Positions 49,629-60,700 of a DNA stretch of 64,000 bases are shown here, one piece after another. A program made the position numbers and the translations under genes. Location: the NCBI GenBank assembly GCA_963969595.1, contig OZ018408.1, positions 14,257,823 through 14,321,822 on the forward strand, written 5' to 3'. The DNA comes from Neckera pumila (Eukaryota; Streptophyta; Bryopsida; Hypnales; Neckeraceae). The stretch's first letter is position 1. Each line of letters starts with the position of its first letter. A model generated the notes under the pieces. The model was not told the origin of the DNA. It saw only the letters and a list, made by a program, of their open reading frames with translations, and ran no database searches.

Positions 49629-52600
49629 ATGCAAGGGGACGAACACAAAGATTTTTGACCGTTTGCAAGCCCGACAGGCCATTTGCCACCTCAAAGAAGT
49701 CAACTATGTTAATTTTGCGTCCCCGCATTTATCTGTAAGTCGCCGAAAGAGGGGGAGTTTTGACTTTTACCTTTCTTGCAGGTTGTATCCGCCTTTTGAG
49801 GTCGTCGCAGCTGGCGTGCTCCCGGTCCCCACGCGCTTTGGCCTCCTCGCTTCCCGCTCAGCTTCGCCTCCAGGTAAACACTCCCTCCCGCTCAGATTCG
49901 CTTCTGCCGCTCCTCTCCACCACCATTGCCTACGTTCCTTTTCTTTGTATACATCGCAGATGAAAGCCACATTGCGCACCTGAGTTTTGCAAGGCCAATT
50001 TGTGAAAAGTTTCTTCTTCCTTGCATTCACAGGTTTAGAAGTGGATAAGGTTACGATTCTTGAATAAAAGATATCACAAGTGTTTTAGGTGCACGTTGTA
50101 AGTTCAAGGTTCTTGAACAAAGGAGAAGCTTGCTTACCTGGAGCGGAGTTTCTTTGTTTGTGTTGAACGTAAGGTACGATTTTGTATGATGCTTGAGTTC
50201 TGAGGTTGAATGATCTCCCTTGGCTTGCGAGGTCGATTGGATTAGAAGTCTGGAGAGAGAGAGAGAGGAAGGTCGGTGTAGTCTCTGGTGGCACCAAATC
50301 TGCGTCCATTTCTTGAATTGATTAGCCCACGTCAGAAGCACTTTGCAGCGTTGCATCTTAGAAATCATGGGATGTAGAATTACTTGCTCAAGGATTACAA
50401 CTTAAAAATCCTCTCTTGCTTGAGGATTACAACTTAGACCTGTGTGCCTGTGTTGCCTTGGTAAACCTTGCTAAAGCTTTAGTGCCACTGTTGACAGACC
50501 CTTCCCTATCCGTTTTTGGCCCCTGCACAAGGAGGCAGTCAATTCAACAATAACCTGTAGGCTTAGTACCTAATGAGCCAGTTAGCTTAAATGAAAAGAT
50601 GGACTTGTTTGTAATGTATCAGGTGGGCTCTATAGGAAGAGGAAGAGAAGATCGTGAAGGGCATCACAGACGATAACCAAACAAAGTTTTGATAGTAAAG
50701 AACTCGGTGGCACATGTAAAGTCACTCAGTTAATTAGATCACAACCCCATTAGACAACGCTACCGTAGAATATATTCTTTAAACGAGCTTGTGAACCGTA
50801 ATACTATTTTTAGCTATGTCCAGATTCATCAACTACCGTGGAATTGGTTCTTTGTGTCTCCTTGAACTAATCCACATTTAATTGTTTTGATAAGTTTCGG
50901 ACTGCCAGATGGATGGCTTCGGCTTCAATTCCCGTGCTCGATGTTGTCGTTCTATTTTTGATTTCTCAGTAGTAGTTTAGACCATGTTATTAACACATAC
51001 TCGATTGCTCACACCCTGGTCGCAAGAATAATCAACAAATATTATAATTTGAGATTATTGAACTTGTATTTCATCCTTTTTGCCATACTCTGCTGAAGTT
51101 TAACCTTGTCTTTCCGCTAATGAAACGTCTCAAATGACTCCGAATCCCCGGCACGGACTTCAACCAGAGATTGTTTGCCTCTTTGTTTGTTCCTCCTGTG
51201 TATATCACGTCGGTCTCCCAGCACAAGCTGCTAATGGGTCTCGGGCGTAAACTTAATGATCGACTGGTATGCTTTCTAGGTTGAAACGAGTGAGTGGAGG
51301 AGGCATAAACTTAGTGATCTTAAGCTTTAAACAATTATGTTGAGTGCTCTCCGAATGCTACTAGCTTCAGAAGGCGATACATTATCATGAGCTCATTACC
51401 ATACATGTTTGTTTGTATGAATCAGGTGTTTTGGATTTACAAGCTGGCGACGAACAAACGTGAGGACCGACGAAATGTCTATTGATCGATGTTTGCAGCG
51501 GCTTCCAGTTTCAGTGTTGGTAACCAGCAAAGTTTTGCAATTTTTTGCAGTTTTGGTGACTACAACTGTCAGTTGTGTCCTGCAATCTCTCCTAAGTATG
51601 CAGATTAACTTTAGGGTTAGAATCAAAGCACATGTACTGCACCGGTGCACCCACCGTCTAAATCTGCACGAATGCATCAAAGAATAGCATTAGTATTTGA
51701 ACTCATAGATGGCTACCTACCAAAGCAGAGCTCAAATAAATCAGTGGGATGTACCTTAACGTCATTGAAATTTGGCATCTTTGAAACAGGCATCTCGAGA
51801 CACTTCTTTCTGTCGCTGTCTTTGCTCTGCTGGAACGGCGTTGAGGAGAGAAGGTTGCTACCTGTTTTGCTAAGGTATGTTTGCCCTGGATGGTTTCTTC
51901 CGGAGTTAGTTTTTTTTCGCTTTTGCTGTCTTTTCCTTTTCTATTTTTGGAGGGGAGGGGGGGCTGCCTTACGAAGCACTGTTGCTCCCTTGGGGGAATT
52001 TGTGTGGTGGGTGGTGGATTCAGCAGATTATGAGTTCCCAAGTCTAAGCTTCTTATTTGAATTCATAATTTTGATCTTTCTAAGCAAATTCCTAAGAAGG
52101 TGATGATCAACTTTCTTTACATTAGGATGTGCATTACTTAGTTTGTCACTAGCTCCCCATCATTGTTCGATGTTCATTCTTCCTGGCCAGCACAGGCACA
52201 ATTATTGACCGACTTTAATGGAGGTCATTTGCATAACAGAAATAATTTTCTCTTTTATCTCCGGGCTTTGTTCCTCAACTGCAGTGGATTTTCTGCATTA
52301 CTGTTTGCACAACTTGCAACTATTATGCATATTGTAGGTGTGATAGCAATTGAATTAGGGCTTACCGTATGTTTTCATAGGGTTAAATCTCTGCATGCAC
52401 TTTTCGTTCATATACTGTCCATTCTGCAATCACAGAGACTCAGAAGTTGTATGCAGGCATTACATCCTATTTGGCACTCCTGTGTACCATGCTGAATACA
52501 AATTACGATGGATTGATTGTATCACGAATGGCATGTTGAGGGAAAAAATGGCAAGTTTGGTCAACCATGACTGACGCCAAATGGGCCACGAAGTCCACTG

Positions 52601-53096
52601 CATTTACTTACTGCACTGATATGCCTAAAACGTAAATTGTGCCACCACTAAGTTAGTAAGGAAGAGTGGAGGGCATGCAATGTTGGATTGTTTGTTCTTT
52701 CAAAACCAAATAGCAATGTTCCTGTCACCTTTTCGTAAAGGTTCATTAGTCTAGTAATGACACAATATGGTAGTATGCTCCTAAACCGACCATTTATGAG
52801 CTAATTGCCTTTTCGGAGAAGCTGAATTCCTTGGAACAATTTTTAGTGAATTTTCGTAGGAAGAAACATGGAATTGGCATCTAATCCGAGCCGTTTCGTA
52901 TTTTTTGGACAATTGTGCAATTAGTTACGAATTTTTGAAGTTGAAACACAATGGTCACTAAAACTAACCACCTCCTTTTGTATTGCTATTACTTTGAAAA
53001 AAATAAAATGTACCTCTGAAGTAACTCTGAAGTAACAATCGTTGGTAGAGCACGCTTGCTTTCAAAGCAGACTACCTTATATGACAATTTGGACGG

Positions 53097-53836
53097 TTAA
53101 CCTTAGAGCATTGTGGGCACCATTTTGTGACGTTTTGATAACAATAATGTGGTGGAAAGAATTCAAAAGCATTTTTTTATGCAGATTATTCTCGTAGACC
53201 TTTCATAGTGGGTTAGGAAGAGGTCAGTTGAGATTGTAGCCTTGCCAATGTTTGTCTTCATGTAAATGAGAAGTTATTAAAAAAACGGATCATAGATATG
53301 CTATTTTTGTTTATTTTGGGAAGTAGTTGCTCCTTGCTCTACATATAAAATTTTGCTACAAATTTTTATTTTTTTAATTTGAGTCAAATTAACAAATTGA
53401 AGGTTATATACTCTATACTCTATTCAAATTTGAATTTTGAAAAAATTCGTAATATTCAATATTTTTTTGCAATTTGAACTTTGGATGTATGTTCAAAGTC
53501 TATATTATATAATTATAGAATGATACGGACATTGAATCAATACCATGATGTTAGTCATTGTAACATTCAGACAATGTAAAATTTTTTTATTTTTTGAAAT
53601 AATTTTGTGTTTAATGTGATATTTTTTGCTTATTATTTCAATAATTCTGAATAAAATAAATTTTTGACTAAGAAATATAAATTTTTTGTAAGTATAGAAG
53701 TCATATAATTTAATCTTTGAAAAAAAATATATATAAAGAATTTCATAAATAACTAGTTGCAAAATGGCAGTAAACTGAGTGGGATGGGTACTGAGGTTTG
53801 AAATCAATGGTCATAGGTCCATCATTTAGGGGTTAA
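53097..53836. repeat. Probable TTAA-ended element, ~740 bp
   Basis: The right end CATTTAGGGGTTAA is typical. The left end GGTTAACCTTAGAGC is a plausible but weak partner. The interior is extremely AT-rich after 53280. Confidence 0.4.
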
Positions 53837-54469
53837 TGATAAAAATGAAGTTTATAAAGAAAAATACGTAGGTGTGTTCAAGAAACCCACATGATGTCTC
53901 TTGTTAGTAGGAGAGTTTTTGTTGTTCTCACTCTTTCAATATGGTTTCAATTTACGTAAATAACATGCTCATGAAAAAAAACATCTATTCATTTTCACTT
54001 CTAATGGAGCAGTACCAGAATTAAAGTAGACATTTGAAAATAATTTGTATACATGTTTTTTTATTACAATGCCCTATAGTTGCATTTGGGCCGAGTCCTT
54101 TAAAATTTGAGCAATACATTTGTTCTTTATTGAAATTATCCTTTGTTGATTAAAAATCAGTTTGTATCACTCTTCTTGGAAATTAATTTTGCAATTTGGA
54201 AAAATTTGGGAATCTAACAATTTTTGATGACTCATGAGTATGTCATTAGGAAATTTAAACAAAGTTCAAGATGTTGACAAGTCCTCCAAAATGAAACCCA
54301 ATTAAAGATGTTGACATTTCTTCTAGATATTTTAGGTTTCTTTAGAGGAACACACGTGCCGTAGCCCAACAACATAAAGAGTGAGCTTTGCTATCAATTC
54401 ATGCAGTGCGGTTGCTTTTTTTCTTGAAGCAAGAATGACATTTGCATCAGGTATTTGTCTTTAATTCCT
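53837..54469. other. AT-rich spacer
   Basis: No gene or clear repeat seen. Confidence 0.5.
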
Positions 54470-54860
54470 AACCCTTCAAGGCCTAACAATGTTATGGCAA
54501 TGGAGGTTTTCAGTTAATCGTCCCACTTTGATATTTTTTGCACATTCATTTTCTTGAAATTTGATATTTTCACCGTACAGAAGTACAGATTTGACATGTG
54601 AAAAGAGGATTGAAAGACTTCAATTTTCTCTTGCACTTTGAGCATCCTTGTGATCTAACATTATAATCTTTCAATGTGTAAGTGATATTCCTTTGTTTGC
54701 TATTTGTATGTGGTCTCTCATTTATCTAGTTTTAGAATTTGTATAGTTGCAATTAAAAAAACTAGAGTGAGCTTATCAAAATTTTGGCTTATTTTTCACT
54801 TCAAAGTACATTATTTGAAGCTCAAAAAAGGCTTCTGGCATTTAAGGGCCAATACAAGTG
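54470..54860 (+). repeat. Short TTAA-family copy, degenerate
   Basis: From 'cctaacccttcaaggcc' to 'ggcatttaagggcc' it is collinear with the 645-bp element at 20860-21504 ('aacattataatctttcaa', 'gcttatcaaaattttggc', 'aggcttctggcattta'). Confidence 0.6.
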
Positions 54861-54885
54861 GACAACTATTTTGAGAGTTTTGAAG

Positions 54886-55816
54886 TTAATCCTTAAAGTT
54901 CCTTCACTATGTTCTCACCAAAAATGCTTTAAAACTGCCATTTCTAGTACAAGTACCAAATTTTTGAAAAAATATCATTTTTGGGCACATGCAACCGTAG
55001 GATCTTGTAGTATTCTAGTTTGGAAATGTGTGGAAAAAATTTCAGTAATTTCCATCATGTAGATTGGAAGATATTAGCATTTGAAGTGGCAAAAGTCTCT
55101 TTTTTGGCCTTGCAAAAACCCGGGCAGCTGCACTTCACAAGGTCAACTTATTATGAAAAATATTCTAAAAAGGTTGTGCTTTTGGATTCATTCTTCTGGG
55201 CAAGTTGGCTACATGCTTGAAAATTTTCAGAATATTTGGAATTATATAACATATAGCAAAAAAATAGTAAGTAGAAAGGAGTAGAGAATAGTTCAAAACA
55301 CTAAATTGTTAAGAAGTTAATTATGGAATTGGAAAATGCCAATGCCAATGGTTGCAATGTTGTAATAAACAATCTACATCCTACAATTTTATTTTTTTTG
55401 AGAAATATTGAAAATTGAGTGAAATAAATGACATCAAATTCTAATTTAGAGTAGACAATCCATAACTGCCTGCAAACTAAAAATCTTTGTAATGTTTGAC
55501 TCATTGATCAGAATGGAATGATTCAAAGCTTTCCACGTATATATAAATCTAATAAACCAACTTCAAATTTTTATTTTTGAGAAAGTAATTTTTTCTGATC
55601 TGCCCAAACTGCCCAAGTTGAGAAACAAACAACATTTTAGGCCATAACTTTTGACTTGTATTTCCAAATGTCATGAAATTTTGTGCATATGTAAGACATT
55701 CCTTGTCTTCACCTTTCATAAAAATTTCAGCCCAAAGTATGCAAATCTCCAGCCACACGTACCTGCCCAAAATTTCTATGTTGCCAAAAAACGCATGTTG
55801 GTCCTTTAGGGGTTAA
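54886..55816 (+). mobile_element. TTAA-ended element, 931 bp, full length
   Basis: Starts TTAATCCTTAAAGTTCC (terminal C residues changed to T) and ends GGTCCTTTAGGGGTTAA. It is about 90 percent identical by eye to 24517-25448 throughout. The flanks differ completely from that copy outside TTAA. Confidence 0.85.
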
Positions 55817-55984
55817 CAAACTTTGCACAAAATGTTTTGTTTTTTTTGCTCATTTTGAAAGTACAAGTTAAAAAAATCTTAAACATGATTACACATTGCT
55901 AAGTTTTAAGTGTTCAACAACCTCATCATAGAAATTATTGTTACTTTATCCTCTTTAAACTACAAATATTTTTATTATGCCTTA

Positions 55985-56475
55985 TGTTACGACTCCGTTG
56001 TCATAGCTGGACGGAATCGTGGAGACTTTGGAAGGAGAGCAGTTAGACCGGGAGTCAGGCTCAACTGGGGAAGGTTGCTTGGAATTAGTTACTGGGCAGT
56101 TACCGATTGAACAGATAAAGCCTAGTGAGGGGGGCATTGTCCCTCACTCGACATTTTTCAACATGGATCCTTGATTCCGGGGATGATTCCGTTCTCTCAC
56201 TGTTGTAGTTTCGATGCTGTGTCTCCCCATGTGTTCTTTCTGGATTGTACAAATGTGTGAGACAGACTGAGCGGTAATTTCGTAAGAGTGTCATGATGAA
56301 CCTGAGAGGCTCCGATTCTGTAAATTGGGTTCGTCAGCGCGGTAATGGAATGAGAGCGTCATGAGGGGCCTGCGAGGCTTCGCTTAGATAAATTGGGTTC
56401 GTCGTGAGTTTGGCTTTGATTTGAATTCGGAGAAGCATCGACACCAAATAGCCCCTCGGGATTCGAATCATGACA
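55985..56475 (+). repeat. 5' LTR, 491 bp
   Basis: TGTTACGACTCC ... CGAATCATGACA, same length as the 3' LTR. A TATA-like GATAAAG (56114-56120) lies about 30 bp before ACTCGACAT (56146-56154), the likely transcript start. Confidence 0.95.
56114..56154 (+). promoter_or_regulatory. Proposed LTR core promoter and RNA 5' end (self-primer)
   Basis: GATAAAG is followed after about 25 bp by ACTCGACAT. Those nine bases are exactly complementary to 56478-56486, two bases beyond the LTR. In Tf1 the first bases of the RNA pair with the primer-binding site and are cleaved to prime reverse transcription. The spacing here fits that arrangement. Confidence 0.5.
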
Positions 56476-56477
56476 TT

Positions 56478-56486
56478 ATGTCGAGT
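56478..56486 (+). other. Putative primer-binding site, self-complementary to the LTR
   Basis: ATGTCGAGT begins 2 bp after the 5' LTR. No TGG start, expected for pairing with a tRNA 3' CCA end, is present at the LTR border. Its perfect complement lies at 56146-56154 in the LTR. Confidence 0.5.
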
Positions 56487-56623
56487 CCTACGATTGTCCA
56501 TGCTTCAACGGTCACTGATCCAGCGTCAAAGGCAGATATTGATAAATTTCTGAATTAGGAAATTACAGCTCACTGAAATTGTGAGTGAACAGACTGGTAT
56601 AGTGGGGACAAATCTGGAAAGTT

Positions 56624-57703
56624 ATGGATCGAGAGGGATCGGAAGAAGGTACCGGGCAGTTACGGCCGGAGGGAATGGAATCTGAGTGGGCCACATTTAT
56701 TCAGCAACAGGTACAAGCTGTTTTCCAGACGGCCATCCCTCACATGGTGCAACAGGTGGCGGAGAAGGCCGGGGCCCAATTAAAGCATGCGTTACCAGCT
56801 GTAATGAGCAGAACGAATGATCCCTTACATAACCGAGGAGAAGAACCTGATCATGAAAGATTTGAGAACAGAGACTCGAAAGTAGCGGCACCTGAGAAAT
56901 TTGCAGGAAAAAAAGGTGGTGAGGTCTATAAATGGTTTGCCCAACTGCGATTGGTGTTCCGGGGTAAGCCACGGGCCTACTGTCATGACGAAGATAAAAT
57001 TGCTTACGCTCTTTCTTACATGACCGGTGCAGCTCAAAATTGGGCAATGCCTATTCTCCAGGCGCTCGATGAAGGGCGTCCCCATGAGTTATTAAACAAT
57101 TATAACGCTTTCCGCGAAGCTGTAATCGCCGTTTATGGGGAGCTTGATCAAAGAAGTAATGCGGAAGATCGTTTAGGACGGATCCGACAAACATGATCGA
57201 TTGCAACATATATCTCGATGTTTAATGAGTATGCTGCGCATGTTGATTGGAACGAGTCCATTTTGGTGGCACGATTTTGAGGAGGCCTTAAGGAAGAAAT
57301 TTTGGATTCCATCGCTACGGCAGAAACTCAACCGCAACGGCTCCATGAATGGGTGGCTATGGCATCTCGAATTGATGAGCGCTTATGGGCCCGACGTCAG
57401 AGGCGGCAACCGTCGGTTCCATCTTCTCATTCAAGGGATTCTACCAGTCGATTTCAAGCTACCTCGAGTGGAACAGGTCCGGTCCCCATGGAAATCGATG
57501 CGACTTATGGAACGACCACCATGGCAAAAACAGCTGCTGAGCGTTTAGATTATCAACGGCAAGGAAAATGTTGGGGTTGTGGGTTACATGGCCATATTCG
57601 ATCTAAATGTCCCACGAATCCCTCCAAACCAGCATCCCTTGCTGTTCTAGAAGGAGAAGAAGTGAAGGTCAATGAGTCGGGAAAATTAAGAGCCCGAGAC
57701 TGA
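56624..57703 (+). pseudogene. gag of the chromovirus, two in-frame TGA stops
   Basis: The reading frame of 359 codons encodes the structural protein that packages element RNA. It is open from ATG 56624 to the TGA at 57194-57196, and a second TGA lies at 57278-57280; beyond each the same frame continues with gag-like sequence. A zinc knuckle C-x2-C-x4-H-x4-C starts at about 57571, followed by the natural stop at 57701-57703. Both internal stops fit C-to-T changes of CGA. With them the copy cannot make full-length Gag unless stops are read through. gag overlaps the start of the pol frame by 28 bp. Confidence 0.85.
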
Positions 57704-60700
57704 TAATTCAGTACCCGGGCACGCTTCAGACGGCTGCTACAGTGGTTACAAAATCTGGCTTAATTACTAACCATATATCCCGTCCTTTCCAGATCATGGA
57801 GGAACCGCCAGTTCCGCACTATTTACGGGCGACTATTGAGCCAGCAGCACATTTAACATTGAGTACTTATATTAATTCGGTTCCAGCTCCTACTCTGGTG
57901 GATTCGGGCGCTACAGGTGTTTTTATACACCATGATTTTGCTCAGTACTGTGGAGCAGAAATAAAAAGAAAGCCAGTGCCACGGGAGGTGAGAGTTGTTG
58001 ACGGGAGAGTCATTAACTCCGGTCTGATTACTCATGAAGCGACGGTGCAATTAGATGTGGGCCACCATTGCGAAGTGGTGGTAGCAGACATCACCAACAC
58101 GGGGCGCTACTCTTGTATTTTAGGAACATCCTGGTTGGTTTGCCACGACCCGACCATTCGGTGGTCCCGCAAAGAAGTGGCTTTCGAATCAGATTATTGT
58201 AAAACGCACTGTTTTCCAAAGACAGCGCGAGAACCAGATGCAATTCGTGATACAATGCTACCGCAGGTAGCCCGAGACCGAGAACCTGGCGCGGTTTCCA
58301 GCCTCATGTCTATAGGCTGTGTGTCGCCAGAGAAGGCGCAGGTCGGAAGGTCCAAGGCGGAAACCCGAACAGGACAGGGATCAACTGGTAGTTTATCTGC
58401 TGACGACTCCTCTCAGCCAAGTAGGCTCGTGGGAGTTGGCGGTCGCAGCAGTCCGCGATTCCAGGCGCCAAAGCATGCTTGGGTCTCTGCAGCGGCTTTT
58501 CGACTATCCAAGAAGGGGGCTGGTTTATTTATGCTGGAGGTATCGGAATTGGATGGAGAAAATACAACCAGTGAGCCACTAGCAGAACATATACCGGCAG
58601 AATACAGAGACTTGTATAAGGTATTTAGCGAAAAAGCTTCCAATGATTTACCAGATCATAATACATCAGACATGAAGATAGAGTTTAAAGAGGGCCAAGA
58701 GCCCCGCAACACAGGTCTTCGTCCCATGTCCCCCTTGGAATTGGAGGAGCTTCGCCGCTACCTCAAGGAAAATTTGGGCAAAGGTTGGATTCGACGCTCT
58801 AAGTCATCGGTTTCAGCACCCATAGTATTTGCCAGAAAAAAAGACGGATCTATTCGAGTTTGCGTTGATTATAGAAATTTAAACAAGGTGACAATAAAAA
58901 ACCGGTACCCTCTTCCATTAATTCCTGAGTTAACGGATCGTTTAGCGGGTGCAACGATATTTACAAAATTGGATATTCGTCAAGCTTATCACCGATTACG
59001 AATGGCTAGGGGCCATGAATTTAAAACAACATTTAAGACACGCTATGGGTTATTTGAGTACCTAGTGATGCCTTTTGGTTTGACAAATGCACCTGCCCAA
59101 TTTCAGGCACATATGCAGGACATCTTCCAAGATCTTCTTGATATTTCAATTGTGATTTATTTAGATGACATCTTAATTTTTTCAAAAGATATGAAGGAAC
59201 ATCAAATCATTGTGAGGGAGGTTCTTCAACGATTATACAAACATGGCCTTTATGCCAAGGCTTCGAAATGTCAATTTCACCAAAGTTCTGTTGAGTTTTT
59301 GGGTATGATTGTTTCAAAGAATGGTCTTGAAATGTGTCAAGATAAAATTCAGGCTATTTTAGAATGGCCTACACCCACCAATGTTAAAGAAGTTCAATCA
59401 TTTTTAGGATTTGCTAATTTCTATCGGCGGTTCATTCCCAATTATTCAAAAATAACAGTTTCTCTTACGGCTCTAACACGCAAAGACAAAAAATTTGAAT
59501 GGACTCCTTCAACAGAAGAAACTTTTCAAGAATTACGGTCTCGATTCACCAAGGCACCGGTACTCATTCATCCTAACTTCCAAAAACCTTTTGTACTTGA
59601 AATAGATGCGTCAGATAATGCAACAGGAGGTATTCTATCTCAACGGGGTGAGGACGGTCATTTACACCCGTGTGCATATCGTAGTTCTAAAATGCAACCT
59701 GCAGAACAAAATTATGACATTTACGACAAAGAGTTGCTTAGCATTGTTTTGGCTTTTCTCGACTGGCGAGTATACCTTGAGGGTTCGCCACATCAAGTAC
59801 GGGTCATCTCAGACCATAAAAACCTGGAGCATTTTATGACAACTAAACAATTAAACAGGCGTCAAGCTCGATGGGCTGAGCAATTGTCGGCTTTTAACTT
59901 TGAAATCCAACATCGACCAGGATCTCTAAACGGACGAGCTGATATGTTATCACGACGTGCCGATATTTCACAAGAAGATCACATACCTTCAAAACCATTG
60001 CTAAAATTGGCAGCGTTGGAGACATGTGCACCTGTGTGGAATGATGGTCACATTATGGAACATATTAAAAGTGCACTCCATGATGATACCTCTCTTAAGC
60101 CAATATTGGCTTTCTTCACAAATGGTCCAAAAAAATCGCCAGCAGATATTCGTCGACGGTTTCAAGCCTACAACATGAAGGACGGCTTGCTTTATTTCCA
60201 CAATGCAATTTACGTACCCGATGATCCCGAGCTACAACGTCAAATATTACGATCTAGGCACGATGCTCCAAGTGCCGGGCACCAAGGTAGAGCAAAGACG
60301 GTGGATTTGATAGCAAGAATATTCTATTGGCCCACTTTACGAAAATACGTCCACCGCTACGTTGACGGTTGTGATGTATGTCAAAGATCGAAACCCACTC
60401 ATCATCGCCCCTATGGATTGTTACAACCAATTCCCGCAGCAGAGGCACCATGGAAGCGGGTCACGGTGGATTTTATTGTCAAATTACCAATCAGCAACGG
60501 GTTCGATTCCATCATGGTCGTTGTCGACAAAAATACTAAGTTAGCACATTTTATATCTACAAATGAAACAATTGACTCCTCAGGGACAGCTCTATTATAT
60601 TTGCACCATATTTGGAAGCACCATGGTACCCCTAATGAAATAATATCAGATCGCGGCCCAGTTTTTATTTCAAATTTTATGAAGCGGATAAATCAACTTC

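Larger units (their letters stand above)
48481..53096. other. Single-copy-looking, GC-richer region; gene not resolved
   Basis: This resembles the gene islands in base composition, and I see no repeats. No frame shows a known domain, and I could not chain exons convincingly. Longest frames are 51645-52103 (+), 49609-49983 (+, no ATG) and 50051-50368 (-). A short frame at 49158-48976 (-, MSSENKSQHS...) is followed by a donor-like GTAAGG. A non-coding RNA gene, a UTR-rich gene or lineage-specific genes are all possible. Confidence 0.35.

Noticed and set aside
49609..49983. 124-codon plus-strand frame
   Set aside because: It has no ATG start at its listed beginning, overlaps the hairpin's right arm, and shows no family features.
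51645..52103. 152-codon plus-strand frame
   Set aside because: No recognisable domain, and the C-terminal half is hydrophobic low-complexity from T-rich DNA. No support beyond length.
53037..53080. tRNA-like string 'gttggtagagcac' with a following hairpin
   Set aside because: It resembles a D-arm and partial anticodon arm, but there is no acceptor stem pairing and no T-arm (GGTTCRA) at the right distance.
56100..56294. 64-codon minus-strand frame present twice
   Set aside because: It is duplicated only because it lies in both LTRs; no start context or domain.
56476..56500. tRNA-type primer-binding site after the 5' LTR
   Set aside because: No TGG-starting complement of a common tRNA 3' end is present; the self-complementary 9-mer explains the site better.
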